A stretch of 33,620 nt of DNA, taken from contig VCMS01000519.1 of assembly GCA_022539475.1 (NCBI GenBank), forward strand, positions 1 to 33,620, in the 5' to 3' direction. This DNA comes from Gracilaria domingensis. Taxonomy: Eukaryota > Rhodophyta > Florideophyceae > Gracilariales > Gracilariaceae. The stretch's first letter is position 1, and every line of letters begins with the position of its first letter. Below are positions 1 to 9,804 of the stretch, piece by piece. The notes below the pieces were generated by a model, which was not told the DNA's origin, did not search any database, and worked only from the letters and a program-made list of their open reading frames with translations. A program made the position numbers and the translations under genes.

Positions 1-1977
1 GACGACGACAATCCCATGTTATAACTATAGACCAGCTAACCTCACGAGGTCAATTGAATAGTTCTGAAGGGATACTGGCATTGATGAAAGTAAGTCCCAA
101 GTGTTAGTATTCCTGTGGAGGAAGGGGAACACGCTCCAATCACGTCCGTGAGGAATTCTTACGCGAACAAATCGAACCGATAGGTTGTGCAAACGCTCGC
201 TGACGTAACTTGAAGGAAGGATTCTCATTTTCGGACGTCGACCAACAATGGTACTCTCAAGAACGCTCACCTTTAGACGGAGCTCTCCAGAAAGGTCGTG
301 ACCTTGAGTCATTAAGACAGGGATTTGTTTTATAATCAGTCAAACATCACGGCTTTCGGGACACGCTGGAGCCACAGCGGTTGTACTATACCTCGGGAGG
401 CATATTCTACTGGCCGCTATGCTAACGAGATATAATACCTATGTGGCGCAATGCACATATCGTGCATTAAGACCCGAGGGTGGTGTGGCGAAGCAAAGAA
501 GTCCTAAAGCATATTCCAGGCGGGCGGGGCCCTGGAATTCGTCAGCAAATCGACATACTGGGGCACCTGCCCAAGAACCTCAGAGGGTTTATGCTTTGTA
601 GTAGTCATAAACCGACAGGTTCACAAAGCTCACCAGAGCCATACTCTTCTGAAGAACCAAACGGCAACGACACTAGCGCCAGGCCTTCCTGGAGAATTGG
701 GCTAGCCGTACGGTGCTCCATGTACTACTGACCGATAACGGTTCGACACCTAGCTTCTTAAAGTCTTCTGAGGCGGGGGGGTTTTTTTGTTAACAAACAA
801 ATGTCTGAGGGTCAAGCCCTACTTTACCACGGCCTATCATCTCTCAAACAGCGGTCCAATTAGTAGGAACGCTTCAATAAGACCTCAGTGCACGCCTACG
901 CACTATGTCGAATCGCAACAAACCACATGGTCCGTGAGTATGTTCAACTCATATGACATAATGCGTAAATCCAGGTCACAGGTCACATTCAAACAGACCA
1001 TTCGACCTGGTAGCTTGTTCGCGGAAACCCAACATGGTATTATAATCGTCCAGTACCGACTGACGCTCGGAAGCGGCCTGGGATCACTCACACTCGCGAG
1101 GTCAGAGAGACATACTCAGAAGTTACGCCGCTTTGGCTGCTGCAAAGTTAAGATGAAGTCAGCCCATAGAACGATATAAATGCGGACTATCTTGACCGAA
1201 CGTGAGCAAAGTGACCAAAGTGGGTACAGGAAAGTACATGGGTCCTTCCTTGACGACTGCCAATCCAAAAAGGTAGCGACTAACCTCCAGCGGGAGATGG
1301 AAGGTGAACATCCGCCTTGAGGAAGGAATCAATTCTAAACTACTACCCGGGGTGCAGTGGCCGGAGCGGGACCGATACAAGGTGATTCGCTCCGACGGAG
1401 CATACCGCTCAGGGGTCATAAGGAAGGTTTGGAGAAGCACGGTCTCCACGACCGGATTGTCAAGGCCGCACAACCCGACGACAGAGAATTGCACAATCAA
1501 TATGTGAGCAACCCAGCAGGAAGCGGAGAGGGAGCAAACGTCTCCCATTATGCCCCTCCTTGATGAGTCAGCCGAGCGGTCAACTTCCAAGAGCGTAACG
1601 GCTGACCCACGACACCAACAGGCACACACACACAGGAGCATCCGAGCCTCGCAAGGACCAACGGGTCACACCAAGCCACGGGAGCCACGCACCCCATGAC
1701 CAATGGAAGGTACACCCTCAAAGTAGACACTCAGAGAGGTGCGCTATTGACACCATTGTAGGTCACGCACACACTCACAAAAGGGTATGCGCTACCAGAG
1801 AGATAGATAGAACCACCTGGTCATATCCTAACAACTTCATCATCCGATACTGGCGCAAACAAGGGCGAACGCCCCCACCAACTGGTATTGCTTCGCGTGG
1901 TACGCGTCGCTAAGGAAGGGGGGGGGGGTTTATCGAAGCCGTTGAACGCCACGCTACACGAAAAGCTAACTAACTAA
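1..1977. other. Stretch without a convincing gene
   Basis: All open frames here are short (160 codons at most), overlap on both strands and show no recognisable motif. The only coding-like trace is on the plus strand around 1178-1563. There, three successive frames read plausible protein-like pieces (REQSDQSGYRKVHG, then LLPGVQWPERDRYKVI, then HKEGLEKHGLHDRIVKA) that would need several frame changes to join. It could be a decayed gene or chance. Two G runs followed by T (775-788 and 1918-1930) look like polypurine tracts, but no LTR start follows either. I see no RNA gene. Confidence 0.5.
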
Positions 1978-2023
1978 CCTAACAGGAAAACAAAAGAAGA
2001 TCAGAGAACACAGTGCAAGACAC

Positions 2024-2029
2024 TTTATT
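2024..2029 (-). terminator. Polyadenylation signal AATAAA
   Basis: AATAAA on the minus strand lies about 39 nt past the proposed stop of the unrecognised gene (TAA at 2068-2070). The spacing is suitable for a eukaryotic 3' end and supports reading the 2068-4792 gene on this strand. Confidence 0.5.
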
Positions 2030-2067
2030 AGTCGAGAAGAATCCACGAGAGGGAACCACGAGGTGAC

Positions 2068-4792
2068 TTAGGAGGCCTTGGAGGACCCACGGCCACGTCC
2101 GCGTCCACGACTGGTTCCACGACCGCGACCACGTCCACGGGAGGTCCCGCGAGATGAAGCGGAACTCCACGACCAGAGGACACCGACATAGGTCCGGCGG
2201 AGCTTCCGCCCCCGCCGCTAGCCGCGCTCGGTGGCGCACCACCACTTGGTAAGGGAGCAGAAGTACCAGCAGGTCCCGCAGGGGTACCGCTGCTGGACTA
2301 CCGGCATGGTATTCGCAGGACCAGTGGGTGGATGGAAGGAAGGCGGTAAGCTAGACGGAGGGATGCCACCAGAGGTCGGAGGAGCAAGACCACTAGACGG
2401 CCCTGCACCGGGGGTCAGACCAGTAGGCGGCCTAGGAGCACCGGACGTCGGCGGAAGCGGAGCCGAACGGAAACCAGTTGAGAAACCACTTGGTGCTCCT
2501 GTCCCAGTACTTGCTGGAAGAAGAGGAACGTTGTGAGGACCAAGGTGAGTATGGAAAGGTGCCGCAGGATCACCACCAGGAGGTCCACCAGGGAGTTTGA
2601 TACGTACCAGGCCACCAAAGCCTACCATTGGGGTCGCAGGTTGCTGTGACGCAGGAGCGTACGGGTTGAAACTTTCCACAGGGGGTCGATGTAACGGCGC
2701 GTGGCCTTCCACAAGGTTGCTCAACTGACCAACATAGGCTGTCACCTCACGGTAGAGATTGCGCTGGAAGTAGTCGCGGAAATGTCGCAGCTCAGAAGTG
2801 CGCCGCTCGTGGTGAGCAACCACGGGGAGCAAGTTGGTAAGAGTATCCACAGCGGTGAGGATGTCATTGGGACCAGGACGGTTGAAGTGCACCATCGAGG
2901 CGTGGTTGAGACCAGCCAGAGCGCTCCGTATCGCGCCACTATCACCACCAGGGGGCACCGGATTCACCGGAAGCGACTGGAAACCAACCCGAAGAGGCCC
3001 CTGGGCAGCCCGTCCGGGAGGGTGAGCAACCGCCTGAGGGTTCGCCGGACCACTTGGAACAGGCGCAGCCACGCTGGTCGGAGGAGTAGCCTGTACAGGT
3101 GCCGACGGAGGCAATGCGGGGACTCATAGTTCTCGGCAGCCACCATCACGGTATCGTCATTACCAAATGGGTCTTCGCCAGCCATGTGCTGCTGTTGGAG
3201 AGGCACGATGCTATGAACCTCCGGTCGTAGACATCCCAACCCTGTTCAGGCCCCCAATTGTGGTTACTTACCGCAGTGAGGTAGCCATCCAACTGCTGCG
3301 CAGTATATTTGGTGCCCTCCACGATGTTGGAGAGCCCCATGGCACGAATGTCGCCGACCACATCGTTGGGAATATTGAAGATACGACCAACTGGTTGAGT
3401 TCCGCTGATCCCGACAGACTTGTCAGGGCAGCGCGTGTCCCAAGTCACACCTTCCACGGAAGCCTGAAGGGCGAGGATAGCCACCATGACGGCCCACTCG
3501 CTGCGCGCGACCGACCAAACGGCATATGCGTTGTTCCTCTCGAGGGAGATGCTACTACCAAAGTACGCAAGGACCGGCGGGATCGGCACTTCCAGCCACT
3601 GACATACTTCATAGTGGTCCCACCAAGAGGGTCGATTGACATACCATGTCCGGCGGTTGTGGTCGCTCTGCGACCAATACTCAACGTTGTGGAACAGGAA
3701 CATGGTCCGCGTACGGTTGTTACGGTGACGAACACGGCTCTCAGCCATCGCATCGGTCGCCCACCTCCCACGGTCAGTCCAATAATTGGTATCTAAAGGG
3801 CGCTCAAACGCGACGTACTCCAGATCGACCTCGATGTGCGTAGCAGGTTCGTCCAAGCGGTGAAGGATATCTACCAAACGGCGGAAGTAGTGGACCTCCC
3901 CATCGCAGCGGATGAAGGGGAGATCCGATGGTACGGCCACGGGGATGTAGTATAGGAACTTCGTGTGTCGCTGCCGCGCATGGAAACACTGTTGTCGACC
4001 GAACCGGCTCTGTTTCTCGCCCTTGCGTGGTGGAGGAGGTGCCATAGGCACCGCCTCCAACCGGCGACAATCCCAACGGGCAATTGCGGTATACTGCGTG
4101 AGACCCATGTGGCGGAACCGCAAGGGACAGAGTGAGGAACTGATGTGGAAAGGCCAGTTCCCCAGAGCGACCAATTCGGCGGAGATATCGGCAAAGCGTG
4201 CACCATAGTGGGCATGCGGCTGCTCGTGCGTCCTATAAAGGTCATGAGGATTCAGCTGTTGAGCCTCCACCGTACCGGCCACCGCAAGAGGGTTAACGTT
4301 GCTCGGACCCGCGGCGGCTGCGTAGGGATCATACCCAGCGCGACCGTAAGGGTCTTGACGAGAACGCGTACTCGACCGCGTGTTAGGCTTGAAGATGCCA
4401 CCTCCGCGGCCGCGCGCTACCCCAGGGGTCTTGCCAGACATCCTCGACCGGGAGGCAACAGTTTCGCGAACCGAACGGTTGACCTCCGCCGAGGGGGAGA
4501 CTTCAGAAGCCGAATATCCCTTTATAGGGTCGAAGTGCGGCTCCTCCAATACCAAGTGGTTGGCCTCCACGGGAGCCTCGGCGCCCGATGGAAAGGACAC
4601 AGGTGTACCGGTCTGGGACGGCAGACAGGGCTGCGAAGAGTCAACCACGTGGTAATTCGATTGAAACGGCGCCGTCTCACCCCCGGGGTCCACCACAACG
4701 GGAAGGGCGCGCGCGATGCCCTCCTCGGCACCGTCTTCACGGCGTTCGAACGTCATCGACCACCCCGTTGGGGAAGCGGGTTGATCACCCAT
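2068..4792 (-). pseudogene. Unrecognised gag-like or capsid-like gene with RG-rich tail, frame-broken
   Basis: I do not recognise this gene. The start is set at the ATG at 4790-4792 (MGDQPASPTGW), because the frame upstream of it looks non-coding. A long open frame runs to 3146. It has a disordered N-terminal part with an Arg/Gly-rich patch (GVARGRGGG) and then a Trp/Tyr/Arg-rich, apparently folded core. From about 3230 the protein-like reading moves to a second frame (PLQQQHMAGEDPFGNDD), and near 3125 at a CCCC run to a third, which is Pro/Ala/Gly-rich with a helical central part. Near 2290 and 2155 it shifts again and finishes in a basic Arg-Gly repeat tail (TSRGRGRGRG twice), stop at 2068. 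Low-complexity plus RG tail suggests RNA binding, as in retrotransposon Gag or viral nucleocapsid proteins, but no zinc knuckle, protease or polymerase is visible. Frame breaks may be mutation or homopolymer sequencing error. Role is inference only. Confidence 0.5.
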
Positions 4793-6360
4793 GAGGTATA
4801 AAAGGCGCGAGTTGGAGCGAGAGCGTGCCACGGAGGATACCAACCGAGAGGGGGAACACCACCAATTGGATGACTAGATGAAACCTGAGGGGTCACAGAG
4901 AACGGGCACGCCGCTCGAGCGAGCTGAAACACCGTGAAAATGACCAGGGTGGTGCGCCGGCTGGACGGGTTCCGTGAACCAGGGAGGGTACAACCACCCC
5001 AGAGGGAACCTAAGGGACGGAAGGAGACCGCGAGGAACCAGGTGGAGGGGCGCTGAACGCCACGCAGTCGGGTAAACCCCTCGGCTGGACCTGAATCAAG
5101 CCTGAACACCCCGATGAGGCAGACCACTAGGTAGAAGCGGCGTCAGCACCGGTACGGTCACGAAGTCTGAAGAGCCACGGGCAGGAGTCTCCTCACCCTC
5201 GACGCGGCCGCCCAAGGCAACGACACCCCAGTGGCGCCCTCACTCAAGCGGAGAGACAGTACGTGTCGGAACCAACGAGGTATCACCTCAGTACGGCACA
5301 AGACCAAGTGGCCAACAGAGAATAGGAGCGACACCACGAGAGGGCGGTGTGCCGATCGGTTGACAACTGCGAACCCCACCGAAGGGAGGCTCGAAACCAA
5401 CTGGTAAGCCGGGACTAACCCGCCCAGGGGGAGGACGGACAGGGGAAGATAAAGTGACGGACTCCTTCGGGAGGGACCAAAGAGGCGAAGACAACCACGT
5501 GGTACCAGGCGCGCGACAAGATCAACCTGAATGGTCGCGGTTCGCGGTTTCGCGTTCCAATACCACGAGGGACGGAAGGTACGATCGCACCTACCACAGG
5601 GGGGTACGGCGGCGTGGGTAATGGCGCTGCAGTGCATGTGGCGAACCGCGCCGTGCACCGCGCCATCTTCGCGTCATCGCGAGACGCGCCGTGCGCCAGG
5701 CGATGCGCGCCGACGACCGTTTGGTGAAAAGGCGGCAAACGCCGTGGGACCTTCGCAGCCACGGGGCGTGCCTGTCGGTAGGAGGGGGGTCTGTAGTATA
5801 GCTCGGCCAGATCAACGGGGGCTCTACAAGACCAAGTGGTGACGTCACGGGCTCCCGGGCACGTGTGTCTACTGTACCACGTGGGACGCGCAAGCGCAGG
5901 CTTGGACAGGACTAATTAGTCTATTCTCGATAATTTAGAATTAATAATTACTAGGTAGTGTAGATATGTGGCCGGGGTGGTGCACCACAAATGCACCTCC
6001 CGGTGGCCCACGTGGCACTAGGCCCGTGAAAGCCGGAGGGGCGCTCGGGTGTACTAAACCCCCGAGACGCCAACCTCCCACACCAAATGGTAAAGTCAAG
6101 CACCAACTAGGCTGATTTGACACCAGTTCGGTTCTACAGTCACCAATTGGTAAGTCTAGTAGTCCTCTAATAGTTTTGCTGACCTCGAGGGTTATACGTG
6201 CCTGCCGCACACCAGTGCAGGCGTATTTACCACTTGGTCACCGTGCACTATAGGCAACGGTGGGTGCTGCCGACCTATTAGGTGTCACGCGTTTCACTCC
6301 TCCGCCGGGTCGAGCCCACGCGGGGCTCCCCACTAGCAGCTCGCACCGATCGGCTATACC
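4793..6360. other. GC-rich non-coding region upstream of the unrecognised gene
   Basis: No open frame here reads like a protein. The minus-strand frames at 5158-5658 and 5591-5893 have odd compositions and no motif. It holds about half of the exact ACCANNTGGT palindromes at spacings of roughly 60 to 340 bp, so it is a candidate 5' regulatory region or LTR for the minus-strand gene that starts at 4792. An AT-rich island lies at about 5915-5970. The right edge is the abrupt start of a copia RNase H fragment at about 6361. Confidence 0.45.
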
Positions 6361-6811
6361 ACATGGATACTTGTTCATGATGTGCGGTGGTGCTGTGTCG
6401 TGGTCGTCTCGTCAACAGGAGGTAGTTGCTCTGTCGAGTGCGGATGCTGAGTACGTGAGCTTGTGCTCTGGCACCAAGGAGGCGATCTGGCTTAGGCGAC
6501 TTTGGAACGGCATTGGCAGTGTGATTGGCATGGAAGCAGAAGGGTCTGTAAAGCTGCTGGTTGAACCAACTCCCATGTATGTTGACAACCAGGGCAGCAT
6601 TGACCTTGCTCGAAATGAAGTGGTGAACAGGAGAACCAAAGACATTGAGATTCGGTTCCACTTCACTCGAGAAGCTCTGCAGGCCAAGTCGATTGTACTG
6701 TTCTACTGCCCGACGGATTCCATGGTTGCCGACATGCTGAATAAGCCACTTGCGCGAGTGAAGCACGAGAGGTTCCGCGAAGCCTGTGGAGTGATCCACA
6801 TAGAAGTTTGA
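6361..6811 (+). pseudogene. Family A copia RNase H, 3' end of pol, 5'-truncated
   Basis: Family A pol begins abruptly at GYLFMMCGGAVSWSS and continues through the copia RNase H motifs SSADAEY (catalytic Glu) and VDNQGSIDLA (catalytic Asp), then KDIEIRFHFTREAL and VADMLNKPL, to the stop at 6809-6811. RNase H removes RNA from the RNA:DNA hybrid during reverse transcription. Everything upstream (gag, protease, integrase, RT) is missing, replaced by unrelated GC-rich sequence at about 6360. A polypurine tract and an LTR follow directly, so this is the genuine 3' end of an element. Confidence 0.9.
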
Positions 6812-6821
6812 AGTCAGTGAC

Positions 6822-6831
6822 AGAGGGGGGG
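6822..6831 (+). other. Polypurine tract of family A
   Basis: AGAGGGGGGG lies immediately before the LTR start TGTCGAATGTTGACC and 10 bp after the pol stop. This is the expected primer site for plus-strand DNA synthesis, and it fixes the orientation of family A LTRs. Confidence 0.85.
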
Positions 6832-6876
6832 TGTCGAATGTTGACCCTGTGCTGTCACTGAAAACCAAAAGTGCTG

Positions 6877-6987
6877 GAGAGCATGGGCTGTTTTGGAGGG
6901 TGTCGTTGGAAAAGCGCATATGCGCCTCTGCGCAAACTCAACGTGAAACGGGCTTCTGATTGGCTACTGCAAGTGGTCATATGCATT
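6877..6987 (+). promoter_or_regulatory. U3 module shared by both LTR families
   Basis: This block reads GAGCATGGGC, then TTTTGG, GAAAAGCGCATATGCGCC, CAACGTGA, GATTGGCTACTGCAA and ATATGCA. The same order occurs in family B LTRs (18170-18280). The central 12-bp palindrome GCGCATATGCGC is at 6914, 11579, 13912, 28064 and 30607 in A-type LTRs, and at 17555, 18207 and 24585 in B-type LTRs. Its position upstream of the TATA box and the CCAAT-like box suggest an enhancer or upstream activator. Function is inferred. Confidence 0.65.
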
Positions 6988-7493
6988 GTGGTTCGTACAA
7001 GTGTTGTGGCGCTAATGGGTTGTTTCCGGGATACACGTGTGTAGCTAGTACACTGGGCATACTGTACATGATGCACAGAGTACGCACGTATGTACGTGGA
7101 CATGTAGGACAGCTTGGTGTAACTTGGGCACTATGGTGAAGAGTTGATGCGGTGTCAAGAGGATTACAGTGTGGTGTGGTTGGTGACGTAGGACTTGGAG
7201 TGAGTTTGTGGTGAAGTGTTGTTGGTGAGCTTGTACGTAACTTTTATGTTGTGGTGTATGGATTACAGTGTGTTGGCACTATGTGAATCTGTGCATGGTC
7301 ATGGTTATGTGTAGGCACGTAACTTGTTGTGCACTGTTGTGCACTGTTGTGCTTTGTTGTTGTAAGCTTCCATGATAGTGTGGGAGTGTTACCATGTTAT
7401 GTTAGGAGATGATTGGTAGTATTGAGTGTCTCTAGCTAGTGGTTTAGGTATTGCTTGGAGTTGGAGGTTTGCGATGGTTGCGCAAAGTAGTTC

Positions 7494-7500
7494 TATATAA
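7494..7500 (+). promoter_or_regulatory. TATA box of family A LTR
   Basis: TATATAA in the context TTCTATATAAGCG is kept in the other A LTRs (for example 31198-31204, and on the minus strand near 11003-11009 and 27478-27484). It would place the transcription start, and so the U3/R border, about 25-35 bp downstream. Confidence 0.7.
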
Positions 7501-7716
7501 GCGCTGACTCGAGCACCTCCAAGTAAATTCCGAGCCAAAGCTGGCGAACTTCCTTTCATTCCCCACATCCTTTCTCTCAACCTTCCCTTTCCAGCTATAA
7601 CCTCCATCACAGGATGTAGGCGTAGCCTTTGTTTTCACTGGGGCGTCGGAACACACAGGGTGCGCTTGGCAGCTCTTCAAAATCAATGTCTGCAAGATCG
7701 CGTGTTATCAGAGTTA

Positions 7717-9164
7717 TAATCAGAGTGTACCAGGTCCAGTACGTGTTCAGCTCGTTCCCCCCCTTGCTTGGGAGTCGGAGCACGGGTTGCTTTGCCCACT
7801 ACACATGAGCCACACACATCCACCTTCTGAGCCACATCCACATTCAGACCTGACACAACGCCATTTCGAGCCATCTGCTTGATGCCTTCCACATTCACAT
7901 GAGCCATTCGAGCATGCCAAAGAGACAAGTCTGACACAAGCGCACTGTCCGTGTCCGTGAGCTGTTCTGCAGCAGTGCAAAGGTAGTACAGGTCTTTGAC
8001 GCGTCGCCCGACGGCAACCACTTTTGACCCCTTGTACACACATACCTTTTCTCTGTCAAACACTACCGTGCAGCCCAGATCACAAATCTGTGACACAGAC
8101 AACAAGTGGTACCGTAAGTTGGGCACGTGTACCACCTGCTTTAGCTTGCATTTACGCTTGGACCCTTCAACTGTCAGATCGAGCTTCACACTTCCGTGAC
8201 CAACAGACTGCAACTTGGAATCATTGCCGATGCTCACACCCGACGACACCTTTATCTCGTACGTTTGGAACATTGAGTCATCATAAGTCATGTGCGCAGT
8301 AGCTCCAGAGTCAACAATCCAGTCACTGTTAGTGGCCTTGTCGGCACCATTTGCAATGAGGCATACAAAGTCAGAATCGCTGCCGCCCGTACCTTGCTCA
8401 TCGTTGAGCGCGGTATGTACACTTGGGTGAGCAGCATCGATCTGATCCTTGTTAGCCCCATCACGTTGCTTCTTGAAACAGTTCTTCTGGATATGACCCT
8501 TTATGCCACAATAGTAACACACAACTGACTTCAATGACTTCCTACGAAACTGGCGTCCCACGAGTGCTGCATCACCACCAGATTCCTCCTTGGCACGATC
8601 ACTCATACGTTGCTCCTCTTGTAACTGACGGCCCTTCACAAACTCCATGGTGAGTTGGCGATCTCCGATCGTGGTGTCAATTGCAACAATGAGGTGCTCA
8701 AAACGTTCCGGAAGTCCACATAGAGCGGCCATGGCAATGTCCTCTTCTTCAACGTTGACCTCCATACTCTTGAGGTCGGAGGCCAAGTGCCGAACACGAT
8801 TGATGAATTGCAACATCTTCTCGTCCTCGCGCATCTTGACAGAGTAGAAGGCACGTCTGGCGTTGATTCGGTTCAGAAGAGTCTTGCGTTGGAACACATT
8901 GCAGATGACCTTCCATGCGTCAGCAGCAGTGTCAATGTCACGAATGTGATCCAAGTGCTCGTCGGCAAGCGTGAGTCCAATGATCGCTCTAGCCATTTCG
9001 CCTCGGATTTGCCATTTCGCCAGTTCCTCTTCATCGGTGGGTGCAGAAGTGGTGAGATGGTTCTTGAGGTCTTTCAGTGCAAGTACGTACTGAATCTTTT
9101 GCTTCCAGGTGTGGAAGTTATGCTCACCCAACTTCTCGATCTTGAGCCCACTGAACGAATCCAT
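7717..9164 (-). pseudogene. Family A copia gag-protease-integrase, truncated in integrase
   Basis: The frame starts at MDSFSGLKIEKL (ATG at 9162-9164), just downstream of a CAA-rich leader. Domains in order are a copia-type Gag (UBN2-like, residues about 1-190), a CCHC zinc knuckle CYYCGIKGHIQKNC (216-229), a retropepsin-like protease with DSG at 285-287, and the pre-integrase domain LWHARMAH with its CGSC (His-His-Cys-Cys zinc site, residues about 416-454). Family homology ends at the first integrase aspartate (HSD, residue 482). The remaining 11 codons are unrelated sequence. Gag and pol are in one frame, as usual for copia. The first 482 codons are open, so this is a recent copy cut by rearrangement rather than decay. 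Confidence 0.92.
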
Positions 9165-9214
9165 GTTGTAAGAAGGGAACAGGGGAGGAAATCAAATACG
9201 GCGGTGGCGGGTAG

Positions 9215-9356
9215 ACAGCAACGGCAAACAACGACAGCAAACAACAGCAGTAAACAACAGCAGCAAATAACAGCAGCAAACAACAGCAGCAAACAACCAC
9301 AACTGCAAACAACAACAACGGCAAACCACAACAACAACAACAACAAAAACTTCAAT
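9215..9356 (-). repeat. CAA/CAG-rich low-complexity tract in the 5' leader of A
   Basis: The plus strand reads as imperfect AACAACAGCA units immediately upstream of gag (GTT/GCT-rich on the element's sense strand). The same tract precedes gag in the other A copy (about 26190-26265) with a different length. Long Cys/Leu/Val frames across it are composition artefacts. Confidence 0.8.
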
Positions 9357-9804
9357 AGTTATGCATTAGCTGAGAATGTGCGAATACAGGCTGTTCTGGG
9401 CCGGTTTTGCTTTATGTGCGATTCTAGGCTAGTAAGAAGGGTTTTGGAGCGAATGTGCGATTCTGAGCTGCGCGAGGGGGTTTGTTGCGCCAGATGGAAA
9501 TTGTTGATTTTTTAGAGCTATTTATGGATCATGGAGTTGGCATTGGATTTGGCGCGGTTTGATTTAGTTGTTTTGAATTCGTATTATGATTTGCTCGCGC
9601 TTTCGTTGTCAAGGTGTACACTTTGACAGCGTGTGCTGTTATGTCGCATGCAATGACGGCGGCAGTGCGCGGTTGGTACTAGTAGGTTGCGATTGTCCCC
9701 GATCATTAAACTCGGTCGAAGGTGGCCTACCCCCTTTACTTATTCTACTCTTCTTGTTTGTGTCCTTGTCACTTCCCTTCGTCTAACCTGCGCGCCTTGC
9801 GTTA
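9357..9804 (+). mobile_element. Family B LTR fragment inserted in the A leader
   Basis: This matches the last 450 bp or so of the family B LTR (GCTGAGAATGTGCGAATAC through CCTTGCGTTA) and lacks about 290 bp at the 5' end, including the U3 module. It is flanked by a near-repeat of the host leader: AACAACAAAAACTTCAATAG on the left (9339-9358) and a slightly longer version on the right (9805-9830). Its 3' edge coincides with the LTR/PBS border of family B, so that end is genuine. Confidence 0.8.

Larger units (their letters stand above)
922..6238. repeat. Dispersed palindrome ACCANNTGGT, 14 exact copies
   Basis: Exact ACCA-NN-TGGT palindromes start at 922, 1812, 1877, 2241, 2485, 3386, 4551, 4644, 5396, 5494, 5831, 6082, 6142 and 6229. 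Copies with one end base changed start at 3049, 3162, 4861, 5037, 5303, 5876 and 6358. The central two bases vary (CA, CC, AC, CT, AG, CG, AA, AT), which is typical of a homodimer-binding half-site pair rather than of a copied repeat. Chance expectation for eight fixed bases over 6.4 kb is about 0.1. Copies fall inside the broken gene in different codon phases and also in non-coding sequence, so selection is not on a peptide. I found none in 6370-33620 by eye. Confidence 0.8.
6832..7611 (+). mobile_element. Family A 3' LTR
   Basis: This LTR of about 780 bp starts TGTCGAATGTTGACC next to the polypurine tract and ends near CCTCCATCACA. It matches four other A LTRs in the window along its length. 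U3 carries the palindrome GCGCATATGCGC (6914-6925) and a CCAAT-type box (GATTGGCTACTGCAA). A TATA box lies at 7494-7500. A GTTGTGCACT tandem tract lies near 7327-7365. About 105 bp of unassigned sequence (7612-7716) separates it from the next element fragment. Confidence 0.88.

Noticed and set aside
1159..1641. 160-codon minus-strand frame rich in Leu/Val/Cys
   Set aside because: No recognisable domain. The opposite strand looks at least as coding-like in pieces, and there is no supporting context.
1912..1930. Polypurine tract followed by an LTR
   Set aside because: The G run is followed by TTTATCG, not by a TG-starting repeat, and no partner LTR was found.
2231..2536. Plus-strand frames of 60-218 codons across 2231-4801
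   Set aside because: They are antisense shadows of the minus-strand gene; they lack independent motifs.
4797..4805. TATAAAAGG on the plus strand as a promoter
   Set aside because: It lies across the start of a minus-strand gene and no plus-strand gene follows it.
5158..5658. 166-codon minus-strand frame
   Set aside because: No motif, overlapping frames of similar length on both strands, and GC-rich sequence in which long chance frames are common.
7996..8528. Plus-strand frames repeated at 32465-33006
   Set aside because: They are antisense shadows of family A gag-integrase and recur only because the element does.
9074..9355. Membrane-like Cys/Leu/Val-rich frames on the minus strand (also at 26038-26287)
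   Set aside because: They are translations of the CAA/CAG-rich repeat; composition alone explains the hydrophobicity.
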